A stretch of 64,000 nt of DNA, from the NCBI RefSeq assembly GCF_037042905.1, contig NC_087247.1, forward strand, positions 58,675,920 to 58,739,919, in the 5' to 3' direction. Under the pieces are notes generated by a model. That model did no database searches, was not told where the DNA came from, and worked only from the letters and a program-made list of their open reading frames with translations. Origin of the DNA: Lytechinus pictus. Lineage: Eukaryota > Echinodermata > Echinoidea > Temnopleuroida > Toxopneustidae. Of the stretch, positions 1 through 11,545 are shown piece by piece. A program made the translations under genes and the position numbers. The first letter of the stretch is position 1, and each line of letters starts with the position of its first letter.

Positions 1-699
1 CACCCATCAACACGGATTTACGCCAGTGATTTAAACGTGTTTATGATCATGGCATGTTTATACTTCCTCAGAAACCCTGATTCTGTAGAAACAACGTTTT
101 GACACGTACCTTTTTTGTAAGTTTGCGATCGGCGTTCTGAAACGTTTAAATGAAAATAAGTATGGACGAAACCATGTTTTGGACTAATCACATATGAAAA
201 TGCTGATTCTGGCCTGGAAAGTGGAAGCATATAAGCACATTAGTTTAGAATGCTTTATCTATTTGAGAAAGGTTCAACTTGAAATTCAGTGTTTCAATTT
301 GGCTAAAATTAAGACCTTTGATATATTAAAGGGAAATGTTTGATTTGTAACACACAAAATGACTTTACATTAATTACAGTAACTTTTGTTGTAAGTTTTG
401 TTGGAAATGTATGATTTAAATGAGCCTTTTTTGTTTTCTTTTGAGAATTACAAAAAAGATCAAGGAAGACACTGTAGAGGGGAACCAGTGAATAATTGAA
501 GTTTGTTCAGACAAGAATGATCTGTTATATCTATCCATCAATCAATCTTTCACATACATCAACAGGATCTTTTCAGAATGCATCTCATTTTTTTTTGCAT
601 TTTTATTTAAACATTTTTACCTCCATACTAATAAACAAAGGATGAATTATTTAACTTTGGAAAAAAATATATTCATGACTATTGAAACATCAATGCAGC
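1..699. other. No gene recognised
   Basis: AT-rich sequence with short unrelated open frames only. No family motif, RNA gene or clear repeat structure was seen. Confidence 0.4.
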
Positions 700-1110
700 C
701 ACACCCACACTTCTAACAAAACATAATATACCACTGCAAAATTGTATGAAGAAAAAAGTCAATGTTTTATTAAAGTTTGGCATCACAACCATACATACTA
801 TACGGTATCTGAGAACGAGAGGGCAACAAAATATACAATCAAATTGAAAATTGCGTGGACACAAATCTATTGCATTTCTACTTCAATCCGTGAGAAAGTC
901 AAAGTTAAAATTGACAATTCAAATCTTGAACTTTTCTCTCTCCATTGTAGTCCTTATTTTTCCCAGTCAAGTAGTAATAACAATTAGTACCAAATTGTAT
1001 AGAATTCTGTGAGTGGAATTATTTTGTAGTCAAACAATCTGCCAAGAAGTATGGAACAATTCACACCATATACCCCAAGTATAGAAAGGACAATATACAA
1101 TGACATGAAG
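700..1110 (-). other. Gene 1 3' flank or 3' UTR block shared with 8990-9345
   Basis: Related in the same orientation to the sequence downstream of gene 2. Shared stretches include ATAACAATT.GTAC.AAATTGTA (about 977 and 9207) and GAAGTATGGAACAATTCA (1046 and 9277). Both blocks end with AATAAA on the minus strand (766-771 and 9061-9066). It is probably the distal 3' UTR and poly(A) region retained after tandem duplication of genes 1 and 2. Confidence 0.5.
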
Positions 1111-1509
1111 GACAAGGTCCTTGATGTATAAACTAAACTATTCAGAGCCTTGATGAATAAATCTCACCATATCAGAATGTAATGTCAGGAGAATACCAAT
1201 GTGAGAATTTGTATTAAATCATACCATTAATAAGCATATTGAGCAATGAAATGTACCTTATTAATAGTATTATAAATATACTCCCTATGAACAACATCGG
1301 CTCAAGTAATATAAATCACTCAAACAGTTCATGGTTCCTTACCCACAATGCAATATTTTCATCAAGTAGTCTTGAAATATGTTCACTAGAATAATTTCTA
1401 ATAATTTTTACTACTTCTACAACTTGACCACAATATTTTGTCAAGGAAGAGAATGATTCCACTTAGCTTCTTAATATTTTTTTTCAATAAGGCTCAAATG
1501 GCCATGTAA

Positions 1510-1515
1510 TTTATT
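1510..1515 (-). terminator. Candidate polyadenylation signal, gene 1
   Basis: AATAAA on the minus strand about 240 bp past the gene 1 stop. A more distal candidate at 766-771 lies in a block shared with the gene 2 downstream region. Confidence 0.3.
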
Positions 1516-3852
1516 GCCAAAAATATATCACCACATGGTAATTAATGAAATTGATTGAAAGGAGAAAAAATCCGATTGAAGTGCTTTTTTTTAATTTGGC
1601 TGTCAATTTAATAGCATTTATGTCTGAAAGGACAGTGAATGATCTGTTTGGCATGTGTTTTCATTGTACTGTGGATGAACTACTAATAAACCATAAACCC
1701 TGATCATAGGGACTTCTAGTGATTAAGAAGCATTTATGTTCAGATACTTTTACATTAGCAGCGAGCATAACCCTGTCTCTCTAGTTTCTTTGTAGCTCTG
1801 AAACACTTCCATCTCAATAGCTTAATATCTTGACTTGCACATTGAGACCGACAGGTAAAGGCTGGTTGACTCTTCTCTTTAGCAACCCATATCCCTTCTC
1901 TGTTGGTGAAGCAGTCATCATAGTCCACAGTACCTTCTCATTCACAGACACCAGTATCCGGACGGGGCTTACAGAATGAATATAGGGTCTCACAATCCTC
2001 ACCACCATATCTCTTTGAAGGGATAGGATTGAAGAAACATTCTTCAGAACTCCATAGCCCAGATTGTACATCACCCGTCATGTTAACATTGAGATGTTTG
2101 GCAGTATCAGCCCCTTGGTTCTGAAAAAGATTGATATCATCATAGTTAGAAAACATACTTTTATGTGGAAAGGTTTCTTTCATTGCATAAAAATGAGTAT
2201 TATACCATAAAATCAGTCTAAAATCTTGGTTATGAGTGGATTGTGATATTCTGAAATTTTCAGCCCACTCCATGCATTGGAAGGGTTTTATATAAACAAA
2301 GACAAAAATATGCTGATAATTGTATGTAACATTTCTAAATTTATCCAGAAACACTTTTTTCCATTTTAAATCCTTCACATCATAATAGAGCACACACATT
2401 CTTAAATCTGGTATTGTAAACCATATTGGAGGTGCATTTTGTGTCATTGGAAAGTATATTTGAGGTGGAATAAACAACACTCACTTCCACAGTCTTATCC
2501 ATTGTAATGAATAAAATACTGAATTTAGCATTTAATAATTAAACCAGAAGAAGTACATGTATGTAAAAATGTAAATTGTTGTTCGTACTTAATGCTCCCA
2601 CAACTGCATTACACACCTGTCTGTATAGACAAATATTTTACTTCAATCATAGATTCATACTTAATTTTGATTCCTTGAATAAAACTGAAGATGAAGAATT
2701 CCTAGTTTTGAACTTGAATAAATCTCATCAGCAATTGTTATGGCTGATGCAGAAAAGTTGTACTTACCGTACAGAAATCACATTGTTGGCGATACCCATT
2801 CTTGAATCCTTTTCGCTGATGTTCTGTTAAGTTATCAAACTTGAAGGCTATACCATCACATGAGCTAACAAACAGCCTGTTGTCAATGAACTTTCCTAAA
2901 AACAAATTAAACAAAATGAATTAATATAAACAAAGGATGTCCACATTTTTTTACCATAACTAAAATTATTAGAGATAAATTTGTAGCCAAATGGGATGTA
3001 GCCCCAAGTGTACCGCTTTAATTTTTCACCCCTTTTCCTTTCCTTTTCTTTCCTTCTCCTCTTTTTTTTGTCTTGGTGATGTATGCCAGTCATGTTATCG
3101 TGCAATAGCAAATTTTAGATAAGGACTCTCAAGCTTCATATGGTACCAAATTAATCAATTTTCCAGTTGACTCCATTTTCTTTGTTTACGTGTTAAAAAT
3201 AAATACTAGATTCAAGAAAGTTACCGTCTTTGGTTGGGTTTCCTTTTTTCCATTATTATTTCTTCAAAATTTTATTTTTTATCAAGCTTGAATAATAGCA
3301 GTTGAGATAAATATTTGTATTGTCACTTATGTTTTGTTGTAATGTCAAGCTTGTATTGTTATCTGGGATATATACAAGTAGTTTTAATTACATTATAAAT
3401 TACTTTTCTTTGATGAAGCTGCATTATTTGTAGTGATAAACAGATGAAATTCAAAGTAAAAGAGACAATGAGTTCAACTTACCACCTATGACATAGATCT
3501 CTGATGGTTTAAGATCTGGTATATTGCAGTTGGCATTTGGAGAGTAGAAGACAACAGGATCACCAACCATTGCGAAGTTGTAAGAGTCCTTGTATCTACG
3601 AAGGACCCGTGCTTCATAAACAGCATTGATGCTATGAGCATGGAACACTATTTCATATGCTGAGTTAATAAAATACCGAGATACGATTTTCACTTTCAGA
3701 ACTATTAGATAGAGAAAAAAATTAACTTGGTTGGGTTTGTATTGCTAGGAGGGTTTGTTTGTTATATAAATCTGTTTTGCAGAACTGCAGATGTTATTAA
3801 AATAATTTGACAAAGATTTGTAACATTAAATAATAATGAAGCCCTTGAGGTA

Positions 3853-3872
3853 ATATATATATATATATATAT
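3853..3872. repeat. TA microsatellite
   Basis: Uninterrupted TA dinucleotides in intron 1 of gene 1. Confidence 0.9.
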
Positions 3873-4235
3873 TAATGAAAAGAGGGGATAGAAAGAAAAT
3901 TTGAAGAAAAATTCCTTAAATAATAGTTAGTTATTGGAATGATATTAAACATAAAAAATATACTATGTATGAAATTAGGAGTTATTGGGATCTCTGAAGA
4001 AAAATAATGAAGGCTTATCAATATTGTTTGATCAAACATCCTCTTGAAACTTTTTGTAATCATCTATATGATTAGTAATGAACATTGGTTAAATGTGATC
4101 CACTCTTGACATCATATAGGCCTATATGTTTTTATTCATTCAACCTTACATGCTTAAGCTTAAGGATCTATGGAAAGCAAGTGTGTTACTAAGTCTTGAT
4201 GACATCCCAAAGGTGAAGACCCTTGAGAATCAATA

Positions 4236-5222
4236 CAGTGCGTATCAAAAAAAAGTTTACACTTTGAAAAAGCCCTGGGAATTAAAAAATATACAACATG
4301 TGGGTAATTTTTTCACATATAATCTTGGGTTTGGGTCTCATCTATCCAATGAAAGTAAAAGTTTTGACAGAATGTTTCACTTGAGTGAGCACTGTCCATT
4401 TTTGTAAAGCTCGCAGAAATCTGTTTGCGCAGAAATGCTTGTTTTCACGTTGTGTCCAGGAGAAAGGGTGAAATCAAACTTACCCTGCGAAACATTTCTC
4501 ACACATTTCCCTTGCACTTTTAGACAATTGAAATAAAACGGATACATTCAAGCATTTTCTAACAATTTTGCCACCCAAATTGGAATTTCAACACTTAGTA
4601 AGCACAACCTTTACCCTTTTTGTGCCAGCTGGATCTGAGGACATAACTGAATCTGAACAAAAGTTTATATCAGACATCTCCAGCATTTTTTCACTAAGTT
4701 TTTATCATTTAAAGTGGGTTTACATTTCATTTTTCATTTAATACTTGTTTCTCCACACTTTTCCCAAGCTTGACAATGATTAACAAAATGAAAATCAAGC
4801 CTGAGCCATTTCATGTAAATCACAGTTCAGTGTAAAGCAAATATCGTCACGATGGCCCTCGGTGTGTGTGGGAGTGGGGTGGGGCGCAATGCACTCTTCG
4901 AAGTGTTTTGGGCAAGGAAACAAGTTGAAAAGGTAAAAGATATCTTCAAATCAATTTTACTAGCTAAATTCCATGTGTTCTTCATGATTAAGGTCTACTT
5001 TTATTCGCATAACTATTTCAAAGTTCTGCGCAAATAGTTTTTCACTAACTTTTCAAAAGTAAGTGGTGCTCACTCAAGCGGAAATATTTTTCGACAGTTA
5101 TATCATCATTTGCTTAAATGGATCTGTACCAATGTGAAAATGTGGAAAATTCCTCAGGATATTACAAATGTATAACTTTACAGGATTTTTTCTAAGTGTA
5201 AACTTTTTTTTGATATGCACTG
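4236..5222. mobile_element. Tc1/mariner-type MITE in gene 1 intron 1
   Basis: A 29-bp terminal inverted repeat starts CAGTGCGTATC on the left and CAGTGCATATC on the right strand, followed by AAAAAAAAGTTTACACTT in both, with one mismatch. TA dinucleotides flank both ends (4234-4235 and 5223-5224), the target preference of Tc1/mariner transposons. It is 987 bp long with no transposase frame, so it is non-autonomous. Open frames inside (for example 4126-4407 and 4852-5037) show no family similarity. Confidence 0.8.
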
Positions 5223-5736
5223 TATATTTGTTTTAAATGGTTGTATTCTGCAAATTTAAAAATATATCATTTAGAACAATCATGCAAAGACCACAGTGTA
5301 GAATTTTACAGAGTTCAGTGAGGTACTGTCTTAATCAAGACCTTTGAAAGAACAACCTGTTGTGAGACTGTCAGAGATCATTGAAAGACATGAAATCCTT
5401 GAATATATATTGAGAGATCACTGAATGACAGGCAACTCTAAGAATACAGAATGCCCATTTTCCTGAAAAATTGACTAAAAACTGTAGTGAATCACTTAGG
5501 CCTAATTATTTGCTGGAAAATTTACTGATATGTCACTAAGGAATCATAAACGACCAAAGAATTTTACAGAATGGTAATTGTAGTAGTATATTGGCAAGAG
5601 AGATCTTTCATTAATTTTAAAGGGAACGGATGGCTTTTCAGACAAACCGTATGAAAATTACAGAATTTTGTAGTAAAAAAGTAAAGAGTGATTTTGTGCT
5701 CTGGAATTAAACTCGCCAATATCATCATCACAGAAG

Positions 5737-5982
5737 CTTTGTTGAGGATGCATTATCAGACATTCTTTGTGACACACCAGATCTGAAGCCATTAATGGTG
5801 TCTGGCAAAGACCCAGGATGAACATGATAGGTATTACACCTATGATTCAGATTGCCATGGTGTTGATGAGATGTTATCATGATCAGCAAGATGAGAGAAA
5901 ATGATCAATTTTTTGTCTGTCTTTGCTCTTTATACCCAAAATGAACAAGATATATACTATTTCATGACATAGGTAGATATTT
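5737..5982 (-). pseudogene. Second copy of gene 1 promoter and first exon
   Basis: These 246 bp match 6673-6918 base for base, covering the TATA box (5928-5934), the ATG (5856-5858), the stop at codon 4, the signal peptide and the HPQQSFC coding region. The exon body continues outside the identical tract to about 5717, where the splice donor reads G|GCGAGT rather than G|GTGAGT. It is thus a GC donor or a dead one. It lies in intron 1, between the other exon 1 copy and exon 2, so it could only serve as an alternative first exon or as a relic of exon duplication. Flanking sequence is clearly related to that around the other copy but much more diverged. Confidence 0.75.
5928..5934 (-). promoter_or_regulatory. 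TATA box of the duplicated first exon
   Basis: TATAAAG on the minus strand, 70-76 bp upstream of the ATG at 5858. The copy at 6864-6870 has identical spacing. Confidence 0.5.
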
Positions 5983-6863
5983 TCAAACAGTGAGACCTGG
6001 CAATATTTAATTTATAAATCTAGACCTAGCGCCGGTTAGATATAAGGGTCATCATCTGTGTAACAAGAGAACAGGATATCCATTTGAAGCACCATCTATC
6101 AACTCAAGTCCATTCTAATAGATTTGATATAGATAATACCATCAAATATTGTTTAAATGAAATTGAAATATTATGAAGAACTATTGAATTATACAAAATA
6201 TTTGTAACGTTTTTTTTTTTTAATGGGTTCAAGGATATAGCCAATAGCGAGTGCTTATGCAAGTCACATGTTTATGCTTTAATTCTATGCAACCTCCCAG
6301 CAGTGCAATTTTTGTGCAGCACTGCATTTTTCAACCATCATTGAATCACTGAATGACAACTCTAAGAACACAGAAATATTGTATGACTAAAGACTTTAGT
6401 GAACCATTTATTTGTTTGCTGGAGGATTCACTGATAGTTCACTATGAAGACAATTGAGGTAATTGAAGTATTCCAAAAATGGTAATTATAGCAGTATGTT
6501 GGCAAGAAAGATCCTTCATTCATTTGCAGTGGTCTTTAATTCAGTTCTTATATTGATACCAGATGGGCCATGCATGTACAGAGCCTATTGAAATTACAGA
6601 ATTCAGTAGTCTAATGGGAAAGAGTGATTTTGTGCTCTAGAATTAGACTCACCTGTGTCAACATCACAATAACTTTGTTGAGGATGCATTATCAGACATT
6701 CTTTGTGACACACCAGATCTGAAGCCATTAATGGTGTCTGGCAAAGACCCAGGATGAACATGATAGGTATTACACCTATGATTCAGATTGCCATGGTGTT
6801 GATGAGATGTTATCATGATCAGCAAGATGAGAGAAAATGATCAATTTTTTGTCTGTCTTTGCT

Positions 6864-6870
6864 CTTTATA
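6864..6870 (-). promoter_or_regulatory. TATA box of gene 1
   Basis: TATAAAG within GGGTATAAAGAGCAAAGA on the minus strand, 70-76 bp upstream of the ATG at 6794. Gene 2 has a similar AATAAAGAACAAAGA string 54-62 bp upstream of its ATG, which supports a conserved core promoter. Confidence 0.55.
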
Positions 6871-7149
6871 CCCAAAATGAACAAGATATATACTATTTCA
6901 TGACATAGGTAGATATTTCTATCATGCGAGACCTGGCATTATTAATTGCCATCATTAATTATTAAGTTATTAATCGAGACCTGGTGCAAGTTGGTCTGGG
7001 AAATAATGGTCATTATTTGTGTAACAAGGGAACGTGGTATCTATTTGAAGCATCTATCAACTCAAGTCCAGTCTAAAAGATTTATTGATAAAGAAAATAC
7101 CATCCAATATTGTCCAAAACAAAGCGAAATAATATTAAGAACTTTTTAA

Positions 7150-8247
7150 TGATCTTTGATCTGATTTATACCAAATATTTGTTAAAGATTTATATGATAT
7201 GGTGACAATTATAAAAGGTTCATTGCCATTTGATTGAGTCAATGTATCAAGCACATATCAAATTAATTTATCGATACCAACCTATGTGACAATCAAAGAA
7301 TGTAAAATTTGGCTATCTTTGAGGAAAAAGTAAAACATTTTAATTTATTTTCCAATCTGTAACAAATACTACAGGCCCTATGTGAATACTGATCTATATT
7401 TGTCTGAATTGTTAAGAGTGTAGATTCTTGCATTGAGGTGCAATTTAAATGCTTATATCATGAGGGTTTTGTTTTAGGTTGTAAATAGCTTCCTCTGTAT
7501 TATTTTTCATCCTTGTGTTGAAATTCTAAGAAAAGGTAATTCTTGTGTATTGATTGATGTGCGAGGTCCAACCTGGCTAGGTCTAGCCCAAAGTGAAGGG
7601 TTATTGACTGTGTCAGTATTAAATGATGAGCTGTTTGAAGCTGTTATATTTTTTTACTGCAAGATTTTAAAACACCTAAAGATGTATTTATTGATTTTCA
7701 GATTTAATAATACCAGGTCACAAATTTGAAACAAAAGGGGCAGTACTGGTATATTTTTGGGGTGGGGGCAGACAGTGTATATGTGGAACAAATTTTGTTT
7801 TTCAATCTAAAAATCGAGGCATTACAGAGTTACATGACCTAGACTGTTCTTTTGATATTCTTCTTTATTTCTCCTCTCCATTCCTCCTCTCCACCTCCAA
7901 CTAGCAAACCTTGTCATCATAAGGACATCTATGTTATAGGAAAAACAATTCATACTAGCCACTGTAGTCATGATAAAAAGAATGCAAATTTGGAGGTCAT
8001 TTTCATGGCATGAAGAATTGCTTGTAAATACCACCCAAGTATAACATTTGACTATTGTGGCTAGAGTCCCCAGTTTTCTGTGACATGAAAACATTTTATA
8101 CAATATGGATTCAAAATAAACATAGAACTTCACACAAAATGCCATTTTCTGGCCAGAAGATTGAATTAGTTGTTATCAGGGTAATCTTTCCCCTGTAAGT
8201 AGAGGGTCCATAATCATTTACTCTCAGCATAATTTGATTTGTATCAT
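7150..8247. other. Intergenic, no gene recognised
   Basis: AT-rich sequence between gene 1 and the MITE at 8.25 kb. A 107-codon minus-strand frame at 7822-8145 has no recognisable domain or splice context. Confidence 0.4.
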
Positions 8248-8249
8248 TA

Positions 8250-8723
8250 GGTGGTTTCAGACCGCCTCGAAGTTCGTCAGTTCCAGGTATTCTCTGATCG
8301 GGAAATTTACCCCGATCAGAAAATACCAGGTATTTTGGTAATGTGAAAGCAAACTACGCGTAATTTCCCCGAAAGAAAATACCCGCTAAATAGTAGGTAC
8401 TTGGCGAAATTACGAGAACTTTCGCGGGGATTTTTCCAAGGTCGCAGGTATTTTGGCAATGTGAAAGCAAATTATGGTAACTTTTAGCCCAGCGTGTCGT
8501 TGGGCGCGGGCGCCGTGGGTGGCTGCTGGGCTAGTGGTTTTGAATCTCGCGCCTTGCCTGCTTATTAGACCATACTGCGCATGCTCCTAACTTCAGGAAT
8601 TTATCCCGAAGGGTATGTTTCGGGGCGGTGTGAATGCAGGAATAATTAATGGGTATTTTTTAGCCTAAAAATGTTCTCGTAATTTAACGCGGATTCTTGT
8701 GATTGAGGCGGTTTGAAACCACC
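8250..8723. mobile_element. MITE with 19-bp inverted ends, TA-flanked
   Basis: The left end GGTGGTTTCAGACCGCCTC is matched by the reverse complement at 8705-8723 with one mismatch. TA lies immediately outside each end. About 474 bp, GC-richer than its surroundings. Inner palindromic segments include GATCGGGAAATTTACCCCGATC and two repeated GGTATTTTGG.AATGTGAAAGCAAA strings. It is non-coding and resembles PIF/Harbinger- or mariner-type MITEs; the superfamily is uncertain. Confidence 0.75.
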
Positions 8724-8989
8724 TATTGTAAGATATATACAATCACCTATAATTTTTTTAACCATGTTAGTAATTTTTTACTTAACCAGTCTTTGAATTT
8801 TAATTATGCAAAAAGTTAATCTTACTTTATTATGTCTCAATTAGAAGTTTGAAATTGTAGCAATCCCTTTTTATTTTATTGCACAGAATTGATTATCATT
8901 TAAGTTTATTTCCTCATAAATATCACAATAACTAGAGACCAATTTATGTGCATCATGCAATACATGACATACCACATCCACACAGTCAA

Positions 8990-9345
8990 TTCACAGCTAA
9001 AGAGCACTTCTCAAATAAACAATCCTCTACAAATATGATCTGAAAGAAAAAATTAAGGCTTTTATTAACAGTTAATGAAAATTTAGTATCCAAGATGCAC
9101 ACAAGAAACTTCAGAATACATGTTTAATGACATCAAAATTTGCATGGATACAAATTTATTTAATTTCCTTTCCAATCCATATAAATTTTTTGCCCAATCC
9201 AGTATCAATAACAATTGGTACAAAATTGTACAGAATATGTGACTGGAATTATTTTTGTAGAGAAGCAATCTGCAGAGAAGTATGGAACAATTCAGTTTAA
9301 AATGGAGAATACGCAATGATTTGAAGAAAAAGCTCCTTTACAGAG
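8990..9345 (-). other. Probable distal 3' end of gene 2, displaced by insertions
   Basis: Paralogous to 700-1110 downstream of gene 1 and in the same orientation. It lies about 2.6 kb past the gene 2 stop, with an hAT-type element (9.45-10.43 kb), a hairpin (10.87-11.18 kb) and microsatellites in between. A minus-strand AATAAA at 9061-9066 matches one in the gene 1 block. I infer that a long 3' UTR or former gene end was pushed away by insertions. Confidence 0.45.
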
Positions 9346-9451
9346 CTTTTTGTTTTGCCAAATCAATATTTTTGCCAGTCAAAATGTAATTTAGTGGACC
9401 ATATTGAGACCTGAAAGCATCTTAGCTTGGTAAAGAAGTGGTTCATATCCA

Positions 9452-10432
9452 AAGTGTTTCCACTCTTCCCAAAATTCTGGAAATTTCAGGAAATTTTGAC
9501 TTTTCCAGGAAATGAACAAATTCTAGGAAATTTGGGGAAATCCACAAATTACAATTAAACAACAGTTAAGGATGTTCCACAGTTAGAATAAAATCCACGT
9601 CATTTTCACTAAAATTTGCAGAGTTACTTAGCACCTAATTATTCCAAGAATTAACATGGCCTAATGTGCTTGATTTTTTGCTATCAAGTTTAGAAGTTCA
9701 CCCATTTGCAAGGTCTCGAGAAATACACAGTAAAAATAATTTTGCATTTGTAAACCTCACAAGATCACAAGGTTGAGTGTAAACATCTATTACTCAGTCA
9801 AAATCCATCTAAATTTCAAAAAAAAATTACAATATGTTTCAGAATTATATACTCAAGATATAGAATCCATTCATATTGCTATTCGTTTGCTAGTAGCAGC
9901 ACCTTAAATTTTAAAAATAAGATGTGAAAGGCGACAAAAACATTTATAAAGAAATGAAATTTATATAACAAAATTGAGAAGTACAATAAATGCACAAATA
10001 AAACCCATCAGGATTTGCTGTTAGAGTGCAGATGCTTGGAAAAATCAGTTGATACCTGTAGCTGATTAATCACTTGTTCACTTATTGTGACGTGCATGGC
10101 GTAAAATATGTGCAGATAGGAATGCGCACAAACATAACTTGGGAACGTCCTTAAACATAGCAATTTTCAATATGTATGTTATATTTAAAAAATTGTTTGG
10201 CAAATACTAAGCTCAAAATTTTCTGCTCGAGCTTCGCACTCGTATTTCATAATATTTTTCCTATTTAAAGAAAGGCGTGAATAAAAAAATTGTAAATTCC
10301 TTGATTTTGGTCAACTAGACCAAGTTTAGGATATCTGTATTATTGTTCAATTTTTGTTAAAAATCAGACTTAAAAATTCCAGGAAATATCTAAGAATTTC
10401 GGGAAATTTGTTTAGGATCTGAGGGAACACTG
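9452..10432. mobile_element. Non-autonomous hAT-type transposon with 8-bp target duplication
   Basis: CATATCCA occurs immediately left (9444-9451) and right (10433-10440). The right end reads CAGTGTTCCC on the minus strand and the left end AAGTGTTTCC, i.e. the CAGTGTT-type terminus of hAT elements with one degenerate base. Related GGAAATTT strings lie subterminally at both ends. 981 bp, no transposase frame. Confidence 0.75.
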
Positions 10433-10841
10433 CATATCCAACCAGGGCCAACCTAACTCCAAATGGTTAAGGGTACAAAACTTTTGGCTGACCCAAATCT
10501 ACACACATCTACTTTTTTCTTTATTAATATACATCTTACTCAATTCTGCATTATTAATTATGATTTTTGTGGAAAATTTGTATGGGGAAGTACATCCTGA
10601 TGATGAGTTAAGGTTAATAAAGTCAGAGTAATTTGAAAAAATATTTGCAAAATTTTGATGAAGACTCATTACAGAATGAGAGAGTTATGAAAGTTTAATT
10701 TGTGACTTCATATGCGAGCAGCTCCCTCATGCGGAGCATGATGAAAGGAAATGAGATAAAACAAATTCAACTGTAGAAATAATATAAGGCCTACATTGTT
10801 TTTAAAATCAGTTATGTTTATTACAATAGAAATATCAATGG

Positions 10842-10867
10842 CATATATATATATATATATATATATA
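10842..10867. repeat. TA microsatellite
   Basis: TA dinucleotides directly abutting the hairpin element that begins at 10868. Confidence 0.85.
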
Positions 10868-11183
10868 GGCGAAAAAATCACAAGACGATTTGACGTTGCT
10901 TGGAAGACCACTATTTAATCAAGCTTTCGGCCTTAGGCCTTCTTCATGGGTTCTGGGTCTTTGGGGTCTTTCGGGCTGACTTGGAGGTGTGTAGTGTCGT
11001 GCGTTCGGTTTCACAGAACACAGAAACACAGAAACACAGAAACCGAACGCACGACACTACACACCTCCAAGTCAGCCCGAAAGACCCCAAAGACCCAGAA
11101 CCCATGAAGAAGGCCTAAGGCCGAAAGCTTGATTAAATAGTGGTCTTCCAAGCAACGTCAAATCGTCTTGTGATTTTTTTGCC
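10868..11183. mobile_element. Near-perfect 316-bp hairpin (foldback) element
   Basis: Two arms of about 144 bp (10868-11012 and 11039-11183) are reverse complements with a single mismatch near the tips. The loop of about 26 bp is made of CACAGAA repeats. The near-identity implies very recent formation or ongoing correction. The element abuts a TA microsatellite. An open frame at 10900-11118 spans the palindrome and is not a plausible gene. Confidence 0.85.
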
Positions 11184-11234
11184 TAAGTATTTCGTACAAG
11201 ACACAGTAGTCATGTTAAAGAGTGGATGCCTGTT

Positions 11235-11237
11235 TAC

Positions 11238-11280
<43 letters not shown>
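11235..11280. repeat. TA microsatellite
   Basis: Uninterrupted TA tract to the left of the dispersed repeat at 11283. Confidence 0.9.
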
Positions 11281-11282
<2 letters not shown>

Positions 11283-11283
<1 letters not shown>

Positions 11284-11431
11284 ATACATCCTACGAAAGG
11301 GCGAAGTCTATGAATGGGTTTATTCCGTCATATTACACATATAGACGTTAAGTCGAAGGTAGAGGGCGTTAAGGCGCATTGTGAACATTGAAAAAAGACA
11401 AAGAAATTTGCCTAAAACGCAGATGTAGAAA
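11283..11431. repeat. Dispersed repeat between TA microsatellites, copy 1
   Basis: About 150 bp beginning CATACATCCTACGAAAG and ending CGCAGATGTAGAAA, with TA tracts on both sides. A diverged same-strand copy with the same TA flanks lies at 37111-37267. The architecture suggests a small element that targets or carries TA repeats. Confidence 0.75.
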
Positions 11432-11461
11432 TATATATGTATGTATATATATATATACATG

Positions 11462-11543
<82 letters not shown>

Positions 11544-11545
11544 AT
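11432..11545. repeat. Compound TA/TG-interrupted microsatellite
   Basis: Long TA tract with occasional ATGTATG interruptions. A translated frame across it is only Tyr-Ile repeats. Confidence 0.9.

Larger units (their letters stand above)
1755..6794 (-). pseudogene. TIMP/tensilin-like gene 1, four exons, two in-frame stops
   Basis: Minus-strand exons are 6653-6794 (exon 1), 3483-3701 (exon 2), 2768-2895 (exon 3) and 1755-2120 (exon 4). All have AG/GT boundaries and phases 1, 1, 0, and the joined frame would be 284 codons. Family hallmarks seen: HPQQSYC at the start of the NTR domain, VLKVKI opening exon 2, YSPNANC, a DNLT sequon, QQCDFC, and the C-terminal CFFNPI...EDCETLYSFC block. Two lesions disrupt it. 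Codon 4 of exon 1 is TGA, leaving a possible start at Met12 (6759-6761) with a shortened signal peptide. TGA at 1938-1940 replaces the Trp that follows GVCE in the paralogs (Trp codon TGG there), removing the last 61 residues including the final six cysteines. Past that stop the frame stays open and conserved to TAA at 1755-1757, so the decay is recent. It could instead be a truncated secreted N-domain protein; pseudogene is my preferred call. Confidence 0.7.
5400..7150. repeat. Tandem duplication (about 0.8-0.9 kb units) around gene 1 exon 1
   Basis: About 5400-6190 aligns with about 6335-7150 at an offset of 936 bp through the core. The central 246 bp are identical while the flanks carry many substitutions and indels. 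Both units contain promoter, exon 1 and upstream sequence. Confidence 0.8.

Noticed and set aside
10900-11118. 72-codon frame in the 316-bp hairpin
   Set aside because: The frame reads across a palindrome and its low-complexity loop.
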